DNA of 63,875 bases from an uncultured Alphaproteobacteria bacterium (GTDB taxonomy: Bacteria; Pseudomonadota; Alphaproteobacteria; HIMB59; GCA-002718135): NCBI GenBank assembly GCA_902577425.1, contig CACGZD010000007.1, forward strand, positions 1 to 63,875. Direction: 5' to 3'. The notes beneath the pieces are model-generated. The model was not told the DNA's origin and ran no database searches. It saw nothing but the letters and a program-made list of their open reading frames with translations. Shown here piece after piece: positions 1 through 7,369 of the stretch. Position 1 is the first letter of the stretch. Every line of letters begins with the position of its first letter. A program made the translations under genes and the position numbers.

Positions 1-291
1 AATATCGAATAGAAAAGAAATAATTAAAGCTATATTGACAATCCAAAAGCTAATAAAACCTATACCCATTCCTTCATAAATAAAAATTTTTATAGGATAA
101 AAAGTAATTTTAGTCCTAAAATATAAAATAATTAAGGCTCCTATTATTAAAGTTAGGTAAAGTGATGAACTTCTTGAAAATTTTTCTTTAAACAAAAAAC
201 CATTTAAAATTTCAAATGGATATACATAAATAAAATATGAAATAATAAAAATAACTAAATAAAAAGTTGAATCTTGGTAAATTTTTTTCAT
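1..291 (-). CDS. Small multi-pass membrane protein, cut by left window edge
   Basis: An open frame of 97 codons starts at ATG (MKKIYQDSTFYLVIF) and runs off the left edge, so the C-terminus is unseen. Three hydrophobic stretches are visible: residues about 9-25, 46-58 and 76-95. Its ATG overlaps the stop codon of the preceding small gene in a TAATG junction, which supports translational coupling and a joint membrane function. I do not recognise the family. It is the last visible gene of a minus-strand operon that begins with an MFS transporter and a dehydrogenase. No function is assigned. Confidence 0.6.
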   Translation of the reverse strand, partial: MKKIYQDSTFYLVIFIISYFIYVYPFEILNGFLFKEKFSRSSSLYLTLIIGALIILYFRTKITFYPIKIFIYEGMGIGFISFWIVNIALIISFLFDI

Positions 292-470
292 TAAATTAAA
301 TTAAAAAAAAACATTAATGATAATAATACCAATATAATAGCTATCCAAATTGAAAGATTTTGTAAAAATGTTTTGAAATTAGAATTACTATTTATAAAAC
401 TAGGTGCAACAAGTAAGAAAACACCTAATAGATAAATGATTGCAATATATTTATTAAAAAAAAAATCCAA
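291..470 (-). CDS. Very small two-helix membrane protein with TTG start
   Basis: A 59-codon frame that probably starts at TTG (LDFFFNKYIAIIYLL), because an in-frame stop lies four codons further upstream and no ATG or GTG is present between them. It encodes two hydrophobic helices, about residues 8-24 and 40-57, joined by a polar SFINSNSNFKTF loop. It begins 4 nt after the dehydrogenase stop and its TAA overlaps the next ATG by one base. This tight fit is the main evidence that it is a real gene. The family is unknown; it could be a small partner of the downstream membrane protein. Confidence 0.55.
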   Translation of the reverse strand: MDFFFNKYIAIIYLLGVFLLVAPSFINSNSNFKTFLQNLSIWIAIILVLLSLMFFFNLI

Positions 471-474
471 TTTT

Positions 475-1332
475 TTATTCTTTTATTAGTTCGCTCATTA
501 ATAAATCTCCCTTACCATTCTTAACTGCTTCTTCATAAATTGATTTTGTTAAATGAGATAATTTATCAGCATTTGGAATGTCAGACATTAATTCATTAAT
601 ATAGGTTAAGTCTTTTACGGCATTCTTAACTGAAAATACATATCCTGTATAATCACCATTGATAGCTTTATCAGCAATTCTATTTAAAGCACCTGAATTT
701 CCACTACCAAGTTTAGCTACATCATATAGCTTTTGCAAATCTATATTTAAATGATTTGCAGCTTTTAAAGTTTCTATTACAAATGTTGTAGTACCTAATG
801 ATAAAAAATTACTTAACAATTTTGCTTTTGCACCTTTGCCAATTTCACCAAAATATATTGCTTCTTTACAAAAATTTAATAAAATTTTTTTAGCATCTTC
901 ATAATCTTCTTTTTTTGATCCAACAATGGCCCCTAGTATGCCTTGCTCAGCTTGAACAGGTCCGCCCATTACCGGTGCTTCAACATATTTTATTTTATTT
1001 GAAGATAATAAATTATTAATTTCTATTGAACCGTTAGAATGATGAGTTGTGATATCTATTATCATTGTATCAATTTTTAAATAAGGTTTTAATTTATTAA
1101 TTATTTCTAATACTATTGGTGTATTGGTTACACACATGATAATAATATTACTGAAATCACAAAGATCTTTATAATTTTTTAATTCTTTAGCACCTTGAGC
1201 TAACAATTTATCAATTGGATTACGATTTTTATTACATATTACCGATAAATTATAATTATTCTTAATAAGATTATGTGCCATTCCATATCCCATATATCCA
1301 GCACCAATAAAACCTATACAATTTTCTTTCAT
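475..1332 (-). CDS. NAD(P)-dependent beta-hydroxyacid dehydrogenase (3-hydroxyisobutyrate dehydrogenase / tartronate semialdehyde reductase family)
   Basis: 285 aa, the usual family length. The N-terminal Rossmann fold shows the family signature IGFIGAGYMGYGMAHNL at residues 6-22 (GxGxMGxGMAxNL). The substrate segment EAPVMGGPVQAEQG lies near 118-131 and the likely catalytic lysine is Lys171 in GAKAKLLSNF. Family members oxidise or reduce 3-hydroxyisobutyrate, tartronate semialdehyde, glyoxylate or succinic semialdehyde; sequence alone does not choose the substrate. Its ATG overlaps the TGA of the upstream MFS gene (ATGA), so a transported small hydroxy or oxo acid is a reasonable inferred substrate. 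Confidence 0.85.
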   Translation of the reverse strand: MKENCIGFIGAGYMGYGMAHNLIKNNYNLSVICNKNRNPIDKLLAQGAKELKNYKDLCDFSNIIIMCVTNTPIVLEIINKLKPYLKIDTMIIDITTHHSNGSIEINNLLSSNKIKYVEAPVMGGPVQAEQGILGAIVGSKKEDYEDAKKILLNFCKEAIYFGEIGKGAKAKLLSNFLSLGTTTFVIETLKAANHLNIDLQKLYDVAKLGSGNSGALNRIADKAINGDYTGYVFSVKNAVKDLTYINELMSDIPNADKLSHLTKSIYEEAVKNGKGDLLMSELIKE

Positions 1333-2507
1333 TTATACTCCTTAGATAATTTATCTGATCTATAAACTACAAAAATTACAATAATAAGTAAAGGAATGCA
1401 TAAAATATTAGTAATTTTCCAACCATAAAGATTTAGAATAAATCCTGCTAGAAGTGCTCCTGTTGCTTGCGTTGTGAATACTGAAAAATCATTTAATCCT
1501 TGAGCTTTAAATTTTTCATGTGGTTCATAAGATAAAATTAATAAACTAGTACCAGATACAAATAAAAAATTCCAACCTAGACCTAATAACATTAAAGAAA
1601 ATAAATAATTATAAAAATTATGACCAAGAAAATTAATAAATATACATATAAAGAAGAATACAATGCCAAAATACATTATTTTACTATGTCCATATTTATT
1701 AATTAATGAGGCAGTAAATAAAGAAGGTAAAAACATAGATAAAATATGCGCTTGAATGACAAATCCAGTTTTATTTATACTCATACCGTCAAAAATATGC
1801 ATACTTATAGGTGTTGCTGTCATTAAAAAGGACATAGTTGCATATCCTATTGCAGCCCCTACTACAGCTTGAGTAAATTTTGGTTGAAGTAATAGTTCAT
1901 TATAATTTCTTGTAATCTTTTTTTTATCTATATATTCATTATTTGACTTTTCATTTGTATAAAAAATAAAAAAGAAAATTGGTATTATTGTCAAAAAGGA
2001 TAAAAATAAATAAGATCCAGTATAAGTAGAAGTAGAAATTATATCTTTAGTTAATGAAGCTATATTTGGACCTAATAATGCTCCTAACATACTTGCTAAA
2101 AGAATAGCTGAAATAGATTTAGGAATATATTTTTTTTTTACACTTTCAGCAGCTGCAAATCTGTATTGAGAACTAAAAGCAGTTCCTAAACCTACTAAAA
2201 AATTTGAAAAACAAAATAATATAAAGAAGAAATTTATAACTGAAAAAGCTGCTAACAAACCTGCAAAGGACGTAATTATACATCCAATCATAAAACCTAA
2301 TTTACGTCCTATTTTGCTCATTAAAAATGCTGCAAATATTGAACCCAACGAAGTTCCTACAATCATTAAAGCTACAGGTAAAGTAGCTAATGTTTTAACG
2401 CTAGTCATAGATGAGCCTACAATTCCACTTAAAAAAACAGTTATAGGAGCTGCTGTAAAAGAAAATACTTGAGATAATACAAGTAGTAACAGGTTTTTAT
2501 TAAACAC
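1329..2507 (-). CDS. MFS family transporter
   Basis: 392 aa, predicted twelve membrane helices, with the conserved MFS loop 2-3 motif near residues 60-70 (FLMSKIGRKLGFMIG, matching GxxxDRxGRR/K). The start is GTG: an in-frame TAG lies two codons upstream and no ATG is available until deep in the protein. It heads a minus-strand operon and overlaps the dehydrogenase gene by 4 bp. The likely role is uptake or efflux of a small organic compound in the inner membrane, paired with the dehydrogenase; the substrate is not readable. Confidence 0.85.
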   Translation of the reverse strand: MFNKNLLLLVLSQVFSFTAAPITVFLSGIVGSSMTSVKTLATLPVALMIVGTSLGSIFAAFLMSKIGRKLGFMIGCIITSFAGLLAAFSVINFFFILFCFSNFLVGLGTAFSSQYRFAAAESVKKKYIPKSISAILLASMLGALLGPNIASLTKDIISTSTYTGSYLFLSFLTIIPIFFFIFYTNEKSNNEYIDKKKITRNYNELLLQPKFTQAVVGAAIGYATMSFLMTATPISMHIFDGMSINKTGFVIQAHILSMFLPSLFTASLINKYGHSKIMYFGIVFFFICIFINFLGHNFYNYLFSLMLLGLGWNFLFVSGTSLLILSYEPHEKFKAQGLNDFSVFTTQATGALLAGFILNLYGWKITNILCIPLLIIVIFVVYRSDKLSKEYK

Positions 2508-2554
2508 AAGTAGCTAATACAGTAAAAAGAAATAAATTTAAAAAATTTTATTAA

Positions 2555-3547
2555 TTAAATATTATTTATTCCACCAACTAAGTGACATACATTTTGAAAT
2601 TTTAAAGATTGACATATCTGTACTGCTAAAGAAGATCTTTCTCCTACAGCACAGTAAAATACTATTTTTTTATTAACTAATTTTTTTGCATTATCCTTAA
2701 AATACTGCTGAAAAGAAGAATAAGGGATATTTGTAGAATTTTTTAAAGATGGTTTTTTTTCAATTTCTGACTTTTCTCTAAGATCTATTAGAAGGGTATT
2801 ATCAATAGAACACATCTTAATTAAATCTTTGTAATCAATTCCATTTAATTGTTTTTGTAAATCTATTTTTAAACCCATAGATTTATTGGTAGGAACAGCT
2901 ATATCCATCATTTTTGGATTTGATAAATTCAAATTTTCCATGATTTTTGCATATTCATGGGATGAGGACACTTGAAGTCTAGGGTTAAAGTTTTTTTCCT
3001 CCCCTATTGTGCTAACATTTTCTCCTTTATAATCATGAGCTGGATAAACAAATGTTTCTTCTGGTAATTTTAATAATCTATCAAAAATTGAATGATATTG
3101 TTCATAAGAATTGCCATTTTGAAAATCAGTTCTGCCAGTTCCTTTTATTAGTAAAGTATCGCCAGTAAAAACTCTATCGTTCATTAAAAAACTATAAGAG
3201 TCATCAGTATGTCCAGGGGTATATAAAGCTTGTAAAGTAATATTTTCTATAGAAATATTTTCATTATCTTTGACATGCATAGATACAACATCTGCAGGAG
3301 CTTGTTCTCCCATAATAGTAATACATTTCGTCCTATCTCTTAATTCTGCTAGTCCAGAAATATGATCAGCATGAATATGTGTATCGATAACCTTTACTAA
3401 ACGTAATTCTAATTGTGTTAGCAAACTTATATATTGATCAGTTTTTTCCAATACTGGATCAATGATAAGAGCTTCCCTGCCCCTTCCGCTAGAAATTATA
3501 TAAGTGTATGTAGATGAAATATTGTCAAATAATTGCCTAAATATCAT
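2555..3547 (-). CDS. Persulfide dioxygenase-like metallo-beta-lactamase fold protein with C-terminal rhodanese domain
   Basis: 330 aa fusion. Residues 1-180 form a metallo-beta-lactamase fold of the ETHE1/Blh type: THIHADH at 56-62, His113 in PGHTDDS, Asp130 in TGDT and His171 in YPAHDY supply the iron ligands, and GTGRTDFQNG at 136-145 is typical of glutathione persulfide dioxygenases. Residues about 240-328 are a rhodanese domain with catalytic Cys299 in CAVGERS. The expected reaction is oxidation of glutathione persulfide to sulfite, with the rhodanese moving the sulfane sulfur. It diverges from a peroxiredoxin gene and is near metY, in keeping with sulfide/persulfide handling. The final rhodanese helix is short. 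Confidence 0.85.
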   Translation of the reverse strand: MIFRQLFDNISSTYTYIISSGRGREALIIDPVLEKTDQYISLLTQLELRLVKVIDTHIHADHISGLAELRDRTKCITIMGEQAPADVVSMHVKDNENISIENITLQALYTPGHTDDSYSFLMNDRVFTGDTLLIKGTGRTDFQNGNSYEQYHSIFDRLLKLPEETFVYPAHDYKGENVSTIGEEKNFNPRLQVSSSHEYAKIMENLNLSNPKMMDIAVPTNKSMGLKIDLQKQLNGIDYKDLIKMCSIDNTLLIDLREKSEIEKKPSLKNSTNIPYSSFQQYFKDNAKKLVNKKIVFYCAVGERSSLAVQICQSLKFQNVCHLVGGINNI

Positions 3548-3589
3548 TTATATATTAATTATAATTATCATTTATATATTAATTATAAT
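3543..3589. repeat. 24-bp tandem duplication covering the persulfide dioxygenase start codon
   Basis: Two adjacent copies of a 24-bp AT-rich unit (ATCATTTATATATTAATT...) match at 23 of 24 positions. The proximal copy holds the real start codon of the dioxygenase gene. The distal copy holds a second in-frame ATG, but that frame stops after seven codons with TAA directly before the true ATG, giving a mini upstream ORF (MIIIINI). It is a slippage-type duplication within the divergent promoter region between the dioxygenase and peroxiredoxin genes. Confidence 0.8.
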
Positions 3590-3659
3590 ATAGATTGTAA
3601 GATTATAAAATAATAAAGAAAAATCTTATTTATATAAAATTATAAAGGAGGATCTTATT

Positions 3660-4322
3660 ATGACATTAAGAATTAATGACATTGCACCAAATTTTACTGC
3701 TAGCAGTACACAAGGTGAAATTAATTTTCATGACTGGATTGGTGATGGTTGGGCTGTATTATTCAGTCATCCAAAATACAAAACTCCTGTATGCTCAACA
3801 GAACTTGGAGAAGTAGAAAAACTTGCAGATGAATTTGCAAAAAGAAATGTAAAAACTATTGGTTTAAGTGTTGATACTGTTGATGAAACATCTTCTTGGC
3901 TTGATGATATCAATGACATTGCAGGTGCTAAGCCAAGTTTTCCAATTATTGCCGATACAGATATGGCAGTTTCAAAATTATATAATATGTTACCTACTTC
4001 TGAAGAAGGATCATCAGATGGAAGAACTGCATTAGATAATGAAACCGTTCGCACTGTATTTATCGTAGGTCCAGATAAAAAAATTAAACTTTATTTGACT
4101 TATCCTATGACGACAGGAAGAAATTTTAACGAAATTTTAAGAGTAATTGACTCGATGCTCCTTACTTCATCTCATCCTGTTGCAACTCCAGTTAATTGGA
4201 ATAAAGGAGAAGAAGTTATCATTAAACCATCGGTGAAAGATGAAGAGGCTAAAAAATTATTTCCAGATGGCTGGACAACAATCAAACCATATCTAAGAAA
4301 AATACCAGATCCTTCAAAATAA
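3660..4322 (+). CDS. 1-Cys peroxiredoxin (Prdx6-type)
   Basis: 220 aa, the length of the Prx6 class. The peroxidatic Cys45 lies in SHPKYKTPVCSTELG (residues 36-50), the counterpart of HPxxFTPVCTTELG. The C-terminal extension ending in FPDGWTTIKPYLRKI is typical of 1-Cys enzymes, and no resolving CxxC is seen. It reduces peroxides in the cytoplasm using thiols. A strong Shine-Dalgarno AAGGAGG sits 8 nt before the ATG, stronger than most in this window, so high expression is likely. It diverges from the persulfide dioxygenase and ends at a shared convergent hairpin. Confidence 0.93.
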   Translation: MTLRINDIAPNFTASSTQGEINFHDWIGDGWAVLFSHPKYKTPVCSTELGEVEKLADEFAKRNVKTIGLSVDTVDETSSWLDDINDIAGAKPSFPIIADTDMAVSKLYNMLPTSEEGSSDGRTALDNETVRTVFIVGPDKKIKLYLTYPMTTGRNFNEILRVIDSMLLTSSHPVATPVNWNKGEEVIIKPSVKDEEAKKLFPDGWTTIKPYLRKIPDPSK

Positions 4323-4328
4323 TTTTTA

Positions 4329-4362
4329 AAGTAGCACTATTGTTATTTAATTAGTGCTACTT
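4329..4362. terminator. Convergent stem-loop between peroxiredoxin and Lrp genes
   Basis: AAGTAGCACTA pairs with TAGTGCTACTT (11 bp perfect) around a 12-nt loop. It lies between two converging genes and its right arm touches the lrp stop codon. The T tract is better on the minus strand, but the stem can serve both. Confidence 0.6.
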
Positions 4363-4825
4363 AATTAATATGATCCAATGAAACATAATTTTGTTTTTTA
4401 ATTTCTTTTTGAGAAAAACTTGTCTGCATATTAATACATCCAGTTTCATTAATTAGAATTTGCTGAAATTCATCATATTCATCCATGGATGGAGATAAAA
4501 TTTTTAATATATAATCACTAGATCCAGCTACTCTATGAGTTTCAATTATTTGATCATATTTATTTATAATTTTCGTAAATTTTGTTAACCATTCTTTTGT
4601 GTGATTAGGAATCGAAATAGATAAAAAAGCTATAAGGGGCAAATTAACTTTTTTATTATTAATTACTGTAATTCTAGATAAAATTATTCCCTCTTTTTCC
4701 ATTTTTTTAATTCTATTCCAACAAGGAGTTATAGAAATACCCACTTTCTTAGATAATTCAGTAAGAGGAATATTCGCATCTTTTTGCAAAATAGATAAAA
4801 TTTGTTTATCGATATTATCAGTCAT
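4361..4825 (-). CDS. Lrp/AsnC family transcriptional regulator
   Basis: 154 aa, full length. The N-terminal winged HTH spans residues 5-50 (LTELSKKVGIS recognition region, then SITPCWNRIKKMEKEGII, the conserved TPCWxRIxxLE). The C-terminal half is a RAM/AsnC ligand-binding domain with HRVAGSSDYILKI (GxxDYxL). It binds DNA and an amino acid effector. It is divergent from metY, and an Lrp-type palindrome lies 21 bp from its start codon, so it likely represses itself and controls metY; the effector could be methionine or another amino acid. Confidence 0.92.
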   Translation of the reverse strand: MTDNIDKQILSILQKDANIPLTELSKKVGISITPCWNRIKKMEKEGIILSRITVINNKKVNLPLIAFLSISIPNHTKEWLTKFTKIINKYDQIIETHRVAGSSDYILKILSPSMDEYDEFQQILINETGCINMQTSFSQKEIKKQNYVSLDHIN

Positions 4826-4843
4826 ATAGTTATTATACCATTA

Positions 4844-4862
4844 TATAGAAAAATTTTCTATA
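4844..4862. promoter_or_regulatory. Lrp-type operator palindrome
   Basis: TATAGAAAAATTTTCTATA has perfect 9-bp arms around a central A. Its inner 15 bases match the Lrp consensus YAGHAWATTWTDCTR at 14 of 15 positions. It lies 19 bp upstream of the lrp start codon and in the divergent promoter region of metY. Confidence 0.65.
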
Positions 4863-4910
4863 AATATTAAAATATAAAGAATATTTAAGAAAAATATGGT
4901 CTTTTTTATC

Positions 4911-4916
4911 TATAAT
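4911..4916 (+). promoter_or_regulatory. Probable -10 box of metY promoter
   Basis: A perfect TATAAT hexamer lies 23 bp before the first stem of the SAM riboswitch, which places the transcription start near 4923. No good -35 hexamer is seen 17 bp upstream, so an activator such as the adjacent Lrp may be needed. Confidence 0.5.
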
Positions 4917-4938
4917 TTAGAAATATATTCCAAATTTA

Positions 4939-4999
4939 AACAGTATTTGATTTTCAGATTGTACGCTGTTCATAAACAAAAAGTACTAAAGAGAAAGGA
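4939..4999 (+). ncRNA. SAM-II/SAM-V type S-adenosylmethionine riboswitch
   Basis: Stem P1 is AACAG (4939-4943) with CTGTT (4966-4970). The loop carries TTTGATTTT and TTGTAC; its GTAC (4961-4964) pairs with GTAC at 4983-4986 to form the pseudoknot. The joining ATAAAC and the tail CTAAAGAG match the conserved SAM-II/SAM-V core. The tail runs into the Shine-Dalgarno AAAGGA (4994-4999), 6 nt before the metY ATG, so SAM binding would hide the ribosome site. SAM-V is known before metY and bhmT in marine alphaproteobacteria. Confidence 0.85.
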
Positions 5000-5005
5000 T
5001 AAAAT

Positions 5006-6331
5006 ATGACTACAAAATCTTATCACCCAGAAACTATAGCCCTTCATGGAGGAAGCTATAGAAAAGATGAAACTACTAATTCGGTAGCTGTGCCTATATA
5101 TCAAACAACTTCATATCAATTTGATAATCAATTACATGCTAGTAATTTATTTTCATTAAAAGAATTAGGAAATATTTATACAAGAATTATGAATCCAACT
5201 AATGCAGTTCTAGAGGAAAGAATGGCACAATTGGAGGGAGGTATAGCTGGTTTAGCAGTATCTTCTGGTCAAGCAGCTTCTGCATTAGCTATTCAAAATT
5301 TATGTCAAGCTGGTGATAATATAGTTTCTTCTACAGATTTATATGGAGGTACTTGGAATCAATTTGCCAATACCTTTAAACAATTAGGAATAGAAGTAAG
5401 ATTTGCAGATCCTAGTGATCCAATGAATTTTGCTAAATTAACAGATAGTAAAACTAGAGGATATTATGCTGAAACTTTACCCAATCCAAAATTAAATGTA
5501 TTTCCAATAGAAGAAGTTGCAAATATTGGTAAAAAAAATGGTATCCCTTTAATAGTTGATAATACTGCTGCACCTATAACATGTAAACCAATAGAACATG
5601 GTGCATCTATTGTTGTCTATTCTCTAACAAAATGGATTGGAGGACATGGTTCGTCCATTGGAGGAATGATTATTGATAGTGGAAAATTTAATTGGACAGA
5701 GTTTCCAGAAAGACAACCTTTATACAATACTCCTGATCCGAGTTATTGGGGATGGGTGTTAGGGAAGGTCGTTCCAGAAGCATTAGGAGCAAACTTAACT
5801 TATATAGTAAGAGCAAGATTTGTACTGTTAAGAGATTTAGGATCATCTTTATCTCCAACAAATTCATTCAATATAATTCAAGGTCTTGAAACTTTACCAC
5901 TTCGCTTTAAAAAACATCAGGAAAATGCCCTATCGGTAGCAAAATTTCTTAAAAATCACAAAAGCATTAATAAAGTTATTTATCCAGGTTTTCACATTGG
6001 AGAAAATAAAAAAAGAGCTAATAAATATTTAGATGATGGATTTGGGCCATTAGTAGGTTTTGAATTAAAAGATGGTTTAGAGGCAGGTAAAAAATTTATT
6101 GATAGTCTTAAACTTCTTTATCATGTAGCTAATATTGGCGATGCCAGAAGTTTAGCTATTCATCCAGCTTCTACAACTCACTCTCAATTATCTCCTGAAG
6201 ATCAAATTCGCTCGGGAGTAACTCCAGGATATATTAGACTTTCAGTTGGTATAGAAAATATTGAAGATATTCTTAATGATATTGATCAAGCTCTAAACGA
6301 GTCAAGTAAATCGGTTAAAAGTGCGGCTTAG
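5006..6331 (+). CDS. metY: O-acetylhomoserine sulfhydrylase (MetY family PLP enzyme)
   Basis: 441 aa, the length of MetY rather than the shorter MetB/MetC. PLP lysine is Lys209 in YSLTKWIGGHGSSIGG; Asp185 in VDNTAA binds the pyridine nitrogen; SSGQAASALA near 86-95 binds the phosphate. It makes homocysteine (or methionine from methanethiol) from O-acetylhomoserine and sulfide in the cytoplasm. A SAM riboswitch covers its ribosome site, and an Lrp gene with a binding site lies upstream. A strong terminator follows. Direct sulfide use fits with the cysEK and persulfide genes nearby. Confidence 0.93.
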   Translation: MTTKSYHPETIALHGGSYRKDETTNSVAVPIYQTTSYQFDNQLHASNLFSLKELGNIYTRIMNPTNAVLEERMAQLEGGIAGLAVSSGQAASALAIQNLCQAGDNIVSSTDLYGGTWNQFANTFKQLGIEVRFADPSDPMNFAKLTDSKTRGYYAETLPNPKLNVFPIEEVANIGKKNGIPLIVDNTAAPITCKPIEHGASIVVYSLTKWIGGHGSSIGGMIIDSGKFNWTEFPERQPLYNTPDPSYWGWVLGKVVPEALGANLTYIVRARFVLLRDLGSSLSPTNSFNIIQGLETLPLRFKKHQENALSVAKFLKNHKSINKVIYPGFHIGENKKRANKYLDDGFGPLVGFELKDGLEAGKKFIDSLKLLYHVANIGDARSLAIHPASTTHSQLSPEDQIRSGVTPGYIRLSVGIENIEDILNDIDQALNESSKSVKSAA

Positions 6332-6370
6332 TCTTTCCTCGTCTAATAGTCTTTAAGTCGCATTTTTTTA

Positions 6371-6405
6371 AATAAGGCAGTAAAATTTACTGCCTTATTT
6401 TTTAT
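6371..6405 (+). terminator. Rho-independent terminator of metY
   Basis: AATAAGGCAGTAAA pairs perfectly with TTTACTGCCTTATT (14 bp, A-rich turn) and is followed by a T tract. It isolates metY from the four-gene cluster that follows. Confidence 0.9.
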
Positions 6406-6458
6406 TTAGTTGTTTTTATTATTTAAATTATTCAATTAATACATATAAACAATTTATT

Positions 6459-7358
6459 ATGACATCTAGCCACGATTATAAAAAAGACAAAAGAAATAAT
6501 AAAATTAAGATTTTTATTAATGGAAAATTTTTAGATAGAAATAATGCAAAAATTTCTGTTTTTGATTCTGGATTTTTACTTGGAGATGGAGTTTGGAGTG
6601 GAATAAGACTTCATAATGGAAAATTATTATTTTTAAGAGAACATTTACAAAGATTATATGATGATGCAAAAGCTATTGCTCTAAAAATACATATTAGTAA
6701 GAAAGAATTAACAAAAAATATATTTCAAACAATCAAAAAAAATAAAATGCTATCTGATGTTCATATTAGATTAATAATATCAAGAGGATTAAAATCTACT
6801 CCATACCAAGATCCTTCGTTTACTATATCAAATCCAACTATTGTAATTATTCCTGAGTATAAAAAACCTGATGATAAATTATATAAAAAAGGATTAATTC
6901 TTAAAACTGTTACAACAATTAGAGGACCAAAAAATGTTCAAGATCCAGCATTAAACACACTTAGTAAACTTAATTGTATTTTAGCTTGTATAGAGGCAAA
7001 AAAAAATAATGCAGATGAAGCTTTAATGCATGATATAAATGGCAATATAGCAACTAATAATAGTACTCATTTTTTTTATATAAAAGATAATAAAGTATAC
7101 ACTTCGACAGGCAATTACTGTGTTAAAGGTATAACAAGAAAAAATGTCATTGATATATGTAAGGATAATAAAATAAAAATTTATCAAAAAAATTTTAAAT
7201 TAAAAGATGTTATGAAAGCAGATGAAGCATTTGTTACAGGAACATTTGCAAATATCATTCCTGTAAAAAAAATTAATAACAAAAAATTTTCTATTAAAAA
7301 ATCAAATTTAACTTTTGTCATTAGAAATTTATATCTTAAAAAAATTAATAACTATTAA
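6459..7358 (+). CDS. Class IV aminotransferase (BCAT / D-amino acid transaminase fold)
   Basis: 299 aa. Class IV fold: INGKFLDRNNAKISVFDSGF near 20-39, FLLGDGVWSGIRLHNG at 39-54, PLP lysine Lys170 in NTLSKLN, and ADEAFVTGTFANIIPVK near 246-262 matching the DExFxTGTAxxxxPV element. It transfers an amino group between an amino acid and a 2-oxo acid; branched-chain, D-alanine-like or aminodeoxychorismate lyase roles cannot be told apart by eye. It leads a plus-strand cluster with a sulfotransferase 11 nt downstream, which suggests a dedicated pathway rather than bulk branched-chain synthesis. Very lysine/asparagine-rich, as are its neighbours. Confidence 0.85.
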   Translation: MTSSHDYKKDKRNNKIKIFINGKFLDRNNAKISVFDSGFLLGDGVWSGIRLHNGKLLFLREHLQRLYDDAKAIALKIHISKKELTKNIFQTIKKNKMLSDVHIRLIISRGLKSTPYQDPSFTISNPTIVIIPEYKKPDDKLYKKGLILKTVTTIRGPKNVQDPALNTLSKLNCILACIEAKKNNADEALMHDINGNIATNNSTHFFYIKDNKVYTSTGNYCVKGITRKNVIDICKDNKIKIYQKNFKLKDVMKADEAFVTGTFANIIPVKKINNKKFSIKKSNLTFVIRNLYLKKINNY

Positions 7359-7369
7359 AATAAGAAACA

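Noticed and set aside
3767-4054. 95-codon minus-strand ORF opposite the peroxiredoxin gene
   Set aside because: Lies fully inside a well-supported gene on the other strand; composition is a mirror of the peroxiredoxin coding pattern and no family is seen.
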